DNA of 64,000 nucleotides from Oscillospiraceae bacterium (GTDB lineage Bacteria > Bacillota > Clostridia > Oscillospirales > Oscillospiraceae). Where the stretch lies: contig WQVH01000004.1 of NCBI GenBank assembly GCA_009781695.1, forward strand, positions 1 to 64,000. Direction: 5' to 3'. Below, piece by piece: positions 40,200-49,210 of this stretch. Position 1 is the stretch's first letter; each line of letters starts with the position of its first letter. The notes under the pieces are model-generated. The model had not been told where the DNA came from. It was given only the letters and a program-made list of their open reading frames with translations, and did not search any database. The position numbers were made by a program, and so were the translations under genes.

Positions 40200-41156
40200 A
40201 TGAAACTTGATGGCGTTACACATGTCGGTATCATCGGTCTCGGAATGATTGGCGACAGCATGGCTGTACTTACAACCGGCCACGGTTACAAAACCACATG
40301 CATTTGCCGCCGCCCCGAAATGATTCCGGAGTATAAAAAGACCTACGACAATTATTTTGCTCAACTCATCGCACAAGGGCTTATGCCTGAAAACCAACTG
40401 TCGATTTGCGAAAAATACCTCAGCTACACCACTGATTACAGCGCAATTTCAGACTGTGAAGTTATTTTCGAATGTGTCAATGAAAATTTGGAACTCAAGT
40501 TTGACATTTTGAAAAAAATCGAAGACCACTGCCATAATGTCAAAGCCATTTGCTCTGTCAGCTCTACTATAACCCCTGACGAAATGGGACAAAAAATGAC
40601 AAAGTACAAGGATCGCTTGATTGTCACACACCCATTTAATCCTGCACACATGGTTCCCTTCTTCGAGTGCTGCGGCGGGGATCACACGGATCCCAAAGTG
40701 CTCGACTTTGCTGTAGACTTTCTAAGCGCAATGGGGCGCAAACCTGTTGTTTTGAAAAAAGCCACACCGGGCTTTATCGGCAACAGACTGCAATTTGCGC
40801 TGTGGCGTGAAGCACTTAATCTCGTCGAAAGCGGCATATGCGAACCACGCGACGTGGACACCTGCCTCAACTACAGCTTCTGCCCGCGCTACACATCCAT
40901 AGGTATTTATGAGCATTTTGACAATGGCGGCATGATACTCAACCAAGCAGGCTGCAATGGCACATTCCCGCATTTGAGCAACATTTCAAGCGCACCGCCT
41001 TATGTCACTGATCGCATTGCTCGCGGCGATTTGGGCGCACGTTCCGAAAACAAAAAAGGCTTCTATGATTGGAATGGCGTGGACATGAAGGCATACCAAG
41101 AACGTGTCAATGCCCCTTATTGGCGCTTCGTAGACTGGGATTTACCCACAGAATAA
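40200..41156 (+). CDS. 3-hydroxyacyl-CoA dehydrogenase family protein (L-carnitine dehydrogenase-like size and context)
   Basis: VGIIGLGMIGDSMAVL Rossmann motif, THPFNPAHMVPFFECC, KATPGFIGNRLQFALWREALNLVESGI. Confidence 0.85.
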   Translation: MKLDGVTHVGIIGLGMIGDSMAVLTTGHGYKTTCICRRPEMIPEYKKTYDNYFAQLIAQGLMPENQLSICEKYLSYTTDYSAISDCEVIFECVNENLELKFDILKKIEDHCHNVKAICSVSSTITPDEMGQKMTKYKDRLIVTHPFNPAHMVPFFECCGGDHTDPKVLDFAVDFLSAMGRKPVVLKKATPGFIGNRLQFALWREALNLVESGICEPRDVDTCLNYSFCPRYTSIGIYEHFDNGGMILNQAGCNGTFPHLSNISSAPPYVTDRIARGDLGARSENKKGFYDWNGVDMKAYQERVNAPYWRFVDWDLPTE

Positions 41157-41173
41157 AACACGAGAAAGGAATA

Positions 41174-41647
41174 ATGATTAATATGGTACATGATAATAAC
41201 AAAAGCGGTGCATTTGCACAGAACTTCGTCCAAGAGCTGCAAACACCCCCAAACTTGCTGCCCCCCGATTTCGAAAAAATCTATAACAATTTTGCTCAGC
41301 GCATACTTTGGGTAGATGGCAATGTTGTCCCGGGCGCATTCCAGATGAATACTGCTTGGTATAAATCCGTTCCGGAGCGTGACCCTATTTTCCCGGAACA
41401 TGAACATCCTTATGATGAGATCATTGGCTTTTTCGGTAACGATCCCGAAAACCCATATGATCTGGGCGCTGAAATAGAGTTTGCTGTTGAAGGTGAAATG
41501 CACAAAATCACCAAATCAACACTCCTATTCATCAAGGGCGGCTCGCCCCATGGCCCCATGCACATCAAGAGAGTTGACCGTCCTGTATTTCACTTTTCAG
41601 TAGTTATGAATACAGAGTATGCAGAAGCAAAAGACGTATATAAATAG
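41174..41647 (+). CDS. Cupin-like protein of unknown function
   Basis: 157 aa; EHEHPYDEIIGFFG metal-binding-like HEH and GGSPHGPMHIKRVDRPVFHFSV; in-frame start with RBS gaaagga. Confidence 0.7.
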   Translation: MINMVHDNNKSGAFAQNFVQELQTPPNLLPPDFEKIYNNFAQRILWVDGNVVPGAFQMNTAWYKSVPERDPIFPEHEHPYDEIIGFFGNDPENPYDLGAEIEFAVEGEMHKITKSTLLFIKGGSPHGPMHIKRVDRPVFHFSVVMNTEYAEAKDVYK

Positions 41648-41663
41648 GAAGTAGGAAGAATTT

Positions 41664-43253
41664 ATGCCAAAATTTGTATCTCTTGAAGAAGCGGTCAGCC
41701 ACGTAAAGAATAATGACATGCTTGTAGTCGGAGGATTCGGCTCTTATGGCAGCCCGGAAGAACTCTTAGAAGGTCTCGCCACAAGATATGAAGCGCAAAG
41801 CCAACCTAAAGACATTACAGTCGTCTGTGGCATCACTCCGGGGGATAAACTTGAAGTAGCAGACGAACCTGCTCGCGGATATAATCTGGGTGTCAACAGA
41901 CTCAGAGCCGAGGGTCTCATCTCCACTATCCGCTGCGGCAATCTGACTGATGCACGTGCCATCGCATATGCGGTCGGCGACAACAAAGTCGCAGGATACC
42001 TGCCCCCTATGGGTGTTATGGTTAACCTATTTCGGGCAGTCGCAGGCGGACGTCCCGGACTGATTACCAAGGTCGGACTCGGAACCTTCTGTGATCCGCG
42101 TAACGAGGGCTGTGCGGTCAACGAAAAGGCGCGTGCGCAAGGTGCTATCGTAAGACTTATGGAAATCGACGGCGAAGAGTATCTATTCTACAATGGATTT
42201 AAGCCCAATGTCTGTTTCTTGCGCGGCACATATGCTGATGAAGATGGAAATATTTCCATGAAACATGAAGGCTTGCACGGCACAGAGCTAGAAATCGCAA
42301 TCGCCACACGCAACAGCGGCGGCATTGTTATTGTCCAAGTGCAGGAAATCGTAAGACGCGGCACATTATCTACCAAAGACATCAGGCTGCATGAAAAATT
42401 TGTAGACTTTATTGTCAAGGCTGAAAACCCGGTCAATAGTCGCCAGTGCTATGCGACAATGAGTTACCGCCCTGAACTTTCAGGCGAGGTAAAGCTTGCA
42501 GGCGGCGGTGTAAAGAAGCTTCCGCTCAACTTGCGTAAGCTTGTCGCTCGCCGTGCAGCGCTTGAACTCAAGCCGGATTTAATCATCAACTTCGGCAGCG
42601 GTATGCCCTCCGGAATCGGAAGTGTCGCTGCAGAAGAAGGGTTAGGTCATGGCATGACCGCATCTGTTGAATCAGGGCCTATGGGCGGCCAAGTCCAAGA
42701 GGGACTGTCTTTCCCCGGTGTTGCCAATGCAGATGCTATATTCGCCCAAACAGATACATTGGATATGTATGACGGTGGCTTACTCGACATCGCATTTCTC
42801 GGCGCTGCTGAGATCGATGAAAAGGGCAATGTCAATGTTTCTAAATTTGCCGGACGTTGCATCGGCGCAGGCGGCTTTATTGACATTTCGCAGAACACTA
42901 AAAAAGTATATTTCATGGGCAACTTCACTGCCGGCAAACCGAAGCCCGAAATCGAAATCACAGGTGATGGGCTCAACATCATACAAGACGGCAGCGAAAT
43001 GAAGTATGTCAAGAAAGTTCAGCAGATCACTTTCTCCGGTGAGTATGCAGTAAAGAGCGGACAGGAAATCATGTATCTTTCCGAGCGCGCTGTATTTAAG
43101 CTGACTCCGGACGGTCTCATGCTTGTTGAAATTGCGCCCGGCGTTGACTTACAAAAAGACATCCTTGACAAGATGGAGTTCACTCCGCTTGTCAGCCCTA
43201 AACTCAAACTCATGGACGCACGACTCTTCCGCGAAGGTCTCATGGGCGTGTAG
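41664..43253 (+). CDS. Acyl-CoA:acetate/3-ketoacid CoA-transferase, fused alpha-beta (second paralog)
   Basis: 529 aa; co-linear over its whole length with the 37387..38976 protein; SVESGPMGG. Confidence 0.9.
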   Translation: MPKFVSLEEAVSHVKNNDMLVVGGFGSYGSPEELLEGLATRYEAQSQPKDITVVCGITPGDKLEVADEPARGYNLGVNRLRAEGLISTIRCGNLTDARAIAYAVGDNKVAGYLPPMGVMVNLFRAVAGGRPGLITKVGLGTFCDPRNEGCAVNEKARAQGAIVRLMEIDGEEYLFYNGFKPNVCFLRGTYADEDGNISMKHEGLHGTELEIAIATRNSGGIVIVQVQEIVRRGTLSTKDIRLHEKFVDFIVKAENPVNSRQCYATMSYRPELSGEVKLAGGGVKKLPLNLRKLVARRAALELKPDLIINFGSGMPSGIGSVAAEEGLGHGMTASVESGPMGGQVQEGLSFPGVANADAIFAQTDTLDMYDGGLLDIAFLGAAEIDEKGNVNVSKFAGRCIGAGGFIDISQNTKKVYFMGNFTAGKPKPEIEITGDGLNIIQDGSEMKYVKKVQQITFSGEYAVKSGQEIMYLSERAVFKLTPDGLMLVEIAPGVDLQKDILDKMEFTPLVSPKLKLMDARLFREGLMGV

Positions 43254-43279
43254 GGTCATAAAAGAAGCTCACCTAATCG

Positions 43280-43317
43280 AAATGCCGTTTCTCCGGAATC
43301 AGAGAGGCGGCATTTTT
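43280..43317 (+). terminator. Intrinsic terminator after CoA-transferase 2
   Basis: aaatgccgtttctc cggaatca gagaggcggcattttt. Confidence 0.8.
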
Positions 43318-43370
43318 CTTTGATCATTAAAGCAAGCTTTATCATTTCTTATCTGCATCATCAAGTGCGG

Positions 43371-44219
43371 TTAGTGGAATGCGCCCGGAATATAGTCAAT
43401 CCGCACAGCGTATACCCGAAGTCTCTCACTATCATCAGCAGTAAATGTACATGTCGATAAAATAAGTATATGTTCCGCAGTTTCGGGCACTGTGCGAATC
43501 GTCCTTGCCAGCGTAGCGCTCGTGATCCGCCGAGGGTCATTCTCTGTATCCCATGCGCTAATCACGCGCACTGCAAATATGCGATAAGTTAAAATCCTCC
43601 AATCCGATGTCACCATGCTGATATATTGATTTTCTTCCAAAAATACGGCATCACGTAACCTATGCAAGGGTGCAAACATAGAACCATCTCTCATATTGTG
43701 TCCATATATTATGGTGACCTCATCATTAAAAGCCGCATCATTGCGATAATCCATAAATATCGCACCGGACGAATTGCGCTCTCCTCGAAATGTCGTATTT
43801 AAATAACGCACATTATTTCGCCCCTGAACAACAGGATAATCTATCACGCCCTCTAATCTAATCCACCCTATGAAGTCCGGATTTTTTTCCAGTAATGTTT
43901 CCATTGGATCAGTAAATTCCTCATGCGTCGGAAGATCAGAACGCGAAATTCCGGGACGAGGCACAGACACCGTTTCCAATGCGTCCGATGAATCGTGTGT
44001 CTCCTGCGGCGTTACAGGCCACATGGGTATAGCCTCTATGATTTCACGCAGTTGCTGATACTCATTTCTTGCTGCGGTGTATTCCAAATGACCTGAGATG
44101 AGTCGAAATAGCGCAAAGCCTATTAACACCAGTCCTATGACAATCAGAGAGACATATATTATCCACCCTTTGGTTTTTGGGGCTTGTCTTTTTTCACTTT
44201 TGTCGTTTCGGTTGCTCAT
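43371..44219 (-). CDS. Class B-type sortase
   Basis: N-terminal TM, NPDFIGWIRLEGVIDYPVVQGRNNVRYLN, IYGHNMRDGSMFAPL (His), HILILSTCTF (Cys), ERLRVYAVR (Arg). Confidence 0.88.
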   Translation of the reverse strand: MSNRNDKSEKRQAPKTKGWIIYVSLIVIGLVLIGFALFRLISGHLEYTAARNEYQQLREIIEAIPMWPVTPQETHDSSDALETVSVPRPGISRSDLPTHEEFTDPMETLLEKNPDFIGWIRLEGVIDYPVVQGRNNVRYLNTTFRGERNSSGAIFMDYRNDAAFNDEVTIIYGHNMRDGSMFAPLHRLRDAVFLEENQYISMVTSDWRILTYRIFAVRVISAWDTENDPRRITSATLARTIRTVPETAEHILILSTCTFTADDSERLRVYAVRIDYIPGAFH

Positions 44220-44331
44220 AGATCTACACCTCATCGCCCGAAGCACTTATATTATGACGACACTATAGATGATATCTTAAATGGCTCACATCATGCGCAC
44301 ATCACATGAAACTGTATCCGGTGTACAAAAG

Positions 44332-44411
44332 AAAAGATTCTTCGGGCGGTAAACGCCCTCAGAATGACATCCGAGGTTTGTCATTTTGAGCCATAGCGAA
44401 GAATCTTTTTT
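44332..44411. repeat. Dispersed palindromic element, gtcattctgagcgaagcgaagaatct type
   Basis: aaaagattcttcg ... cgaagaatctttttt terminal inverted repeats with gggcggtaaacgccc internal hairpin. Confidence 0.6.
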
Positions 44412-44457
44412 ATTGTGGAAACACTTGTTATATCGCCGTCTTTTTGTAATTCCCCTA

Positions 44458-45474
44458 TTACGCCCTGAGTTTCTTAATTTCTGCGGTCAGCGCAGGCACT
44501 ACTACTTTTAAGTCACCCACTACACCGTAGTCAGCAATTTCAAAAATCGGCGCATCGCCATCTCTATTGATAGCAATAATTACATCCGACCCGGTCATAC
44601 CGGCAAGATGCTGAATTGCGCCGGAGATACCGCAAGCAATGTAGAGCTTCGGTCCAACCGTCTTACCGGTCTGACCCACTTGATGTCCATGATGAATCCA
44701 ACCTGCATCAACTGCTGCGCGAGACGCACCGACAACACCACCAAGCAAATCGGCCAGTTCCTTAAGGAGCGCAAAATGCTCTTCACTACCCAGTCCGCGT
44801 CCTCCGGAAATGATGACCTCAGCGTCTTCGAGCTTAACCATGCCCTCTACAGCTTCTGCAACTTTTTCTATAAGTGTCGTGCGCACGACATCTTCCGGAA
44901 GCGCAATATCTTCATTGACCACATCTACAGTACGACCGGTGTCCGGATCGCCGCGCTTGAAGATACCCGGACGAATCGTGCCGATTTGCGGACGTGCTTC
45001 CGGAGTCTCCACAGTACTCAAATAACGGCCTGAATATACCGGACGAGTCCATGCAATAACGCCATTTGCACCTACTTCAATATCTGTACAATCTGCCGCA
45101 CAACCTGTGCACAGACGTGCTGCAAGACGAGGTGCAAGCTCACGCCCATTGCTGGTTGCGCCGAACAGGAATGCTGCCGGTTTATACTTTTCTACCAATG
45201 TTTTAAGCGCATATGTATATCCTTCAAGAGTATACTCAGCATATGCATCGCCACTCACGGTGATTACTTGATCCGCACCAAAAGATGCAGCCGCTTTACA
45301 CGCCTCATCAAGATCTTTTCCGACCAAAACTGCCACAACTTGATCTCCGGCTGCCGCAACTTGATCTCCGGCTGCCGCAACTTTTTTGCCTGCGCCGATT
45401 ATTTCAAGACCTACATTCTTAGCTTTGCCGCCAAACACTTCGACAAATACCCATACATTCTTACAATCACTCAT
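44458..45474 (-). CDS. etfA: Electron transfer flavoprotein alpha subunit
   Basis: LFGATSNGRELAPRLAARL, SGGRGLGS, VGASRAAVDAGW, YIACGISGAIQHLAGM. Confidence 0.95.
   Translation of the reverse strand: MSDCKNVWVFVEVFGGKAKNVGLEIIGAGKKVAAAGDQVAAAGDQVVAVLVGKDLDEACKAAASFGADQVITVSGDAYAEYTLEGYTYALKTLVEKYKPAAFLFGATSNGRELAPRLAARLCTGCAADCTDIEVGANGVIAWTRPVYSGRYLSTVETPEARPQIGTIRPGIFKRGDPDTGRTVDVVNEDIALPEDVVRTTLIEKVAEAVEGMVKLEDAEVIISGGRGLGSEEHFALLKELADLLGGVVGASRAAVDAGWIHHGHQVGQTGKTVGPKLYIACGISGAIQHLAGMTGSDVIIAINRDGDAPIFEIADYGVVGDLKVVVPALTAEIKKLRA
45337..45378 (-). repeat. In-frame 21-bp tandem duplication within etfA
   Basis: Two perfect copies of aacttgatctccggctgccgc, encoding VAAAGDQ-VAAAGDQ. Confidence 0.95.
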
Positions 45475-45488
45475 TATTCCCGCCTCCT

Positions 45489-46283
45489 TTATATGACTCC
45501 GGCATTGCTGAGCAGTGCCGTCAGTTTCTCGGCGGAAAGCTCGCCGGTTTCTTCTTCAATCTTAACGCCGCCTGTTTTACGCTCAGGAATGTATGTCTTT
45601 AGCGTCGTTGTGGGCTGCCACACACTGGCCGCGCCATCACCGAGATCAGCAGCTGCAAACACAGGAATTTCTGCACGGTTTGCTGCCATCTTCGACTTAA
45701 CCGATGGAAATCGCAAATCATATTCGGTCTTCGTGACCGTAATCACCGCCGGAAGTGCTGCATCAACAATGACAAATCCATCTTCGGTTTCGCGGGTCGC
45801 ACGGACTTTTCCATCAACGATGGACAGCTCACGAGCATATGCAAGCTCAGGACAATCAAGGTACTCTGCCAATTGTGGGCCTACTTGACCTGCATCGGTG
45901 TCATTGGCTTGCCTGCCAAGCAGAATCAAATCAAATTTTGCTTCTTCCGCTGCTTCGATTTTGGGTATGACCAATGACAGGACATAGCTCACGCCCAATG
46001 AATCAAGGCTTTCAAAACTTGCATCATTGACATGATAGGCTTTATCAGCACCTACAGCGATGGACGCTTTTAGAATATCTTTTGCCTTGTCACCGCCAAC
46101 GGTCACAACAACAATCTTGACCGCTGCATCGGCATCTTTCATGCGGATTGCGGTTTCCAGTGCGCAAGCATCAAATGTGCTTAAAATTCTTGGAATCGTG
46201 TCGAGATTCGACGTGCCTGCACCTGCATCGACTTTGAGTTCCTCTGTATTGGGAACTTGTTTTACACATACCAGTACGTTCAT
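45489..46283 (-). CDS. etfB: Electron transfer flavoprotein beta subunit
   Basis: MNVLVCVKQVPNTEEL, LILLGRQANDTDAGQVGPQLAEYL. Confidence 0.95.
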   Translation of the reverse strand: MNVLVCVKQVPNTEELKVDAGAGTSNLDTIPRILSTFDACALETAIRMKDADAAVKIVVVTVGGDKAKDILKASIAVGADKAYHVNDASFESLDSLGVSYVLSLVIPKIEAAEEAKFDLILLGRQANDTDAGQVGPQLAEYLDCPELAYARELSIVDGKVRATRETEDGFVIVDAALPAVITVTKTEYDLRFPSVKSKMAANRAEIPVFAAADLGDGAASVWQPTTTLKTYIPERKTGGVKIEEETGELSAEKLTALLSNAGVI

Positions 46284-46317
46284 CTGGTTCCTCCTTGTAA
46301 CAATGTAACAATAATTA

Positions 46318-47451
46318 TTATTTTAAAACTTGCTGGGCTATTACCATCTGTTGGACTTGTGATGTGCCTTCAAAAATCGTCAGCACACGTGCATCACGGT
46401 ACATACGCTCAATTGGGTATTCTTTTGAATAACCATAACCGCCATGCAGTTGCAACGCCTTGCTTACCACATCCAGAGCCATTTCAGTCGCAAAATATTT
46501 TGCCATGGAAGAATCTTTCGTAACATCTTCGCCCATGTCCATTCTGTACGCTGCATTGTACACGAGCAGCTTCGCTGCATTGATTTGTGTTTCCATATCT
46601 GCGATCATAAAGCGCAGTGCTTGGAAGTCTGCCAGATACTGACCAAATTGCTTACGCTCTTTGATGTGCTTTACAGCCTCTTCCATTGCACCTTGCGCTA
46701 CACCGATGCCCTGGCATGAAACACCGATACGTCCGATAGAAAGCGTCTTCATCGCAGTGATGAATCCCTTATCAATTTCGCCGAGAATTTCGCTCTTAGG
46801 CACACGGACATCTTCAAGCACGACATCACTTGTGGCCACTCCGCGCAGTCCCATTTTCTCTTCATGTTTGCCGATAGAAACGCCGGGCAAATTCATATCC
46901 ACGATAAATGTCGTGATGCCCTTTGCGCCTTTGTCCGGATTCGTCTTTGCAAAGACAACACAGTGACTGGCAAAAGGTGCACCGGTGATAAAAGTCTTTC
47001 TACCATTGAGAATATAATGATCACCATCCTCAATCGCCTTTGTGGTCATTGCACCCGCATCACTACCTGCACCCGGCTCAGTCAGGCCAAAAGCCATAAA
47101 TGCCTCACCCGCCGCAATAGCAGGAACATATTTTTGCTTTTGTTCTTCCGTACCTGCCAAAAGGATCGGTGCAGTAGACAGTGAGTTGGCAGAAGAAAAA
47201 GTCAAGCTGCATGTAATGCTCTTTTTACAGATTTCTTCCATCACACATACATATGAGCGTGTATCTAAGCCAAGTCCGCCGTACTCTTCGGGAATTTTTA
47301 GCCCATATAAGCCCATTTCCGCCATTTCATCATAGATGGCTTGCGGAACTTCATCATTGTGATCGATCTCATTGGCGATGGGCGCAAGTTTTTTTTCGGC
47401 AAACTCTCTTGCGAGTGCACGAATATCATCATGATCTTCGTTAAAAAACAT
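46318..47451 (-). CDS. bcd: Butyryl-CoA dehydrogenase (acyl-CoA dehydrogenase)
   Basis: GLTEPGAGSDAGAM, ERKQFGQYLADFQALRF, QLHGGYGYSKEYPIERMYRDARVLTIFEGTSQ (catalytic Glu). Confidence 0.9.
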   Translation of the reverse strand: MFFNEDHDDIRALAREFAEKKLAPIANEIDHNDEVPQAIYDEMAEMGLYGLKIPEEYGGLGLDTRSYVCVMEEICKKSITCSLTFSSANSLSTAPILLAGTEEQKQKYVPAIAAGEAFMAFGLTEPGAGSDAGAMTTKAIEDGDHYILNGRKTFITGAPFASHCVVFAKTNPDKGAKGITTFIVDMNLPGVSIGKHEEKMGLRGVATSDVVLEDVRVPKSEILGEIDKGFITAMKTLSIGRIGVSCQGIGVAQGAMEEAVKHIKERKQFGQYLADFQALRFMIADMETQINAAKLLVYNAAYRMDMGEDVTKDSSMAKYFATEMALDVVSKALQLHGGYGYSKEYPIERMYRDARVLTIFEGTSQVQQMVIAQQVLK

Positions 47452-47472
47452 TCCTTTTCCTCCGTATTTTGA

Positions 47473-48315
47473 TTAATAAGTATAAAAACCTTTGCCGGTT
47501 TTTCTGCCCAGTTGTCCGCCTCTGACCATGTTCTTTAAGAGTAGGCATGGTCTGTATTTTGGATCTCCGGTCTCTGTGAACAAAACATTCATGATATTGA
47601 GCACTGTATCATTTCCGACCAGGTCAGAAAGCGCCAGCGGACCCATCGGATGATTGGCACCCAGACACATCGCCTTGTCAATATCCTCAGCGCTTGCTAC
47701 ACCTTCCATCAGTACGGTTGCCGCTTCATTGATCATTGGAATGAGCACTTTGTTTACGATAAATCCAGGGCTGTCTTTTACTTCGACCGGCTCTTTTCCG
47801 ATTTCTATCGACAGTGCTTTGATTTTGTCAAATGTCTCATTCGATGTGTCGATGCCTCTGATGATTTCAATGAGCTTCATTATAGAGGCCGGGTTGAAAA
47901 AATGCATTCCGATGAACTTGTCTTTGCGTCCCACTGCCGCTGCCAGCTCTGTAATAGAGATAGATGAGGTGTTGGTCGCAAAAATGGTCTCCGGCTTGCA
48001 CAAGCCATCAAGTGTCTTAAATAAATCTTTCTTTATATCCACATTTTCGATGATCGCTTCTATGACAAGGTCTGCATCCGCACTGTCTCCGAGGTCGGTC
48101 GAGAATTTTATCAAACCCAACATATCAAGCTTTGATTCTTCGGTCATCTTGCCTTTTTCTACGAGGCGCAAAAGTGTCTTTTGAAGCTTGCTTTGTGACT
48201 TTCCAATGATGTCATCGGTCATATCACGAACCACGACTTCATAGCCTTTCTTCGCAAACACTTGGGCTATATCGGTTCCCATCGTTCCGGCACCGATGAT
48301 GCTGATTTTTTTCAT
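47473..48315 (-). CDS. hbd: 3-hydroxybutyryl-CoA dehydrogenase
   Basis: [49 protein letters not shown]; start refined to MKKISIIG at 48315. Confidence 0.93.
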   Translation of the reverse strand: MKKISIIGAGTMGTDIAQVFAKKGYEVVVRDMTDDIIGKSQSKLQKTLLRLVEKGKMTEESKLDMLGLIKFSTDLGDSADADLVIEAIIENVDIKKDLFKTLDGLCKPETIFATNTSSISITELAAAVGRKDKFIGMHFFNPASIMKLIEIIRGIDTSNETFDKIKALSIEIGKEPVEVKDSPGFIVNKVLIPMINEAATVLMEGVASAEDIDKAMCLGANHPMGPLALSDLVGNDTVLNIMNVLFTETGDPKYRPCLLLKNMVRGGQLGRKTGKGFYTY

Positions 48316-48398
48316 AGGCACTTCCTTTCGTAAAATGGTGGAACGCATGCTTGCGACGCACCGAGCTGATGTAGCATTTCGGTGCGTCTGCATAGGCG

Positions 48399-49172
48399 TT
48401 ACTTGTTTTTAAATGAGGTTACTTTTTCCTTGTTTACAAACGCATTCATTGCATCTTTTTGGTCTTCGGTGGAAAAGCACAGTCCGAACGCTTGCATTTC
48501 AAACTCCAGCCCCGTGTTTATGTCACACTGCATGCCTTTGTTGATTGCGATTTTGCTCTGCCGCACAGCTATCTGAGCATTTTCGGCAATTTTTTGAGCC
48601 ATTTCAAATGCGACATCCATGAGTGTTTCTCCCGGCACTACCTTGCTGACCAAGCCGATGCTCAACGCTTCTTGAGCGTCAATCACTGCTCCTGTAAAGA
48701 TCAGTTCCTTAGCCTTGGACATCCCGACCACTCTGGGCAGGCGTTGTGTCCCGCCAAATCCGGGTGTAATACCCAGTCCAACTTCCGGCTGGCCGAATTT
48801 TGCTTTTTCACCGGCAATTCTGATATCGCAAGCCAGCGCAAGCTCACAGCCCCCACCCAATGCAAACCCATTGATCGCTGCAATGACAGGCTTGGACATT
48901 TCTTCAAACTTCGAAAATACCTTATTGCCTTTTTTACCAAAGGCACGCCCCTCATCTGCGGTATAGTCTTTCATCTGTGCAATATCTGCTCCTGCAACAA
49001 ATGCCCGACCCGCACCGGTGATGATTACAACATAAACATCATCGTCTGTTCTCGCTTTCGACGCCGCTTCTTTTAGCGCTTTTAGCACTTCAATATTCAG
49101 CGCATTGAGCGCGTCCGGCCGATCAATGGTGATTACCGCTACATGTTCTTTTTTTTCATATTTTACGGACAT
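48399..49172 (-). CDS. crt: Enoyl-CoA hydratase / crotonase
   Basis: [59 protein letters not shown]; start refined to MSVKYEKK. Confidence 0.93.
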   Translation of the reverse strand: MSVKYEKKEHVAVITIDRPDALNALNIEVLKALKEAASKARTDDDVYVVIITGAGRAFVAGADIAQMKDYTADEGRAFGKKGNKVFSKFEEMSKPVIAAINGFALGGGCELALACDIRIAGEKAKFGQPEVGLGITPGFGGTQRLPRVVGMSKAKELIFTGAVIDAQEALSIGLVSKVVPGETLMDVAFEMAQKIAENAQIAVRQSKIAINKGMQCDINTGLEFEMQAFGLCFSTEDQKDAMNAFVNKEKVTSFKNK

Positions 49173-49210
49173 GCTAAGCACACTCCTTTTCACGCTTATA
49201 CTCTATAGCA

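Noticed and set aside
45268-45888. 206-aa plus-strand ORF over etfA/etfB
   Set aside because: Overlaps two well-supported etf genes on the other strand.
47473-48393. N-terminal extension of hbd (26 aa)
   Set aside because: [13 protein letters not shown] is the standard start, with a plausible RBS upstream.
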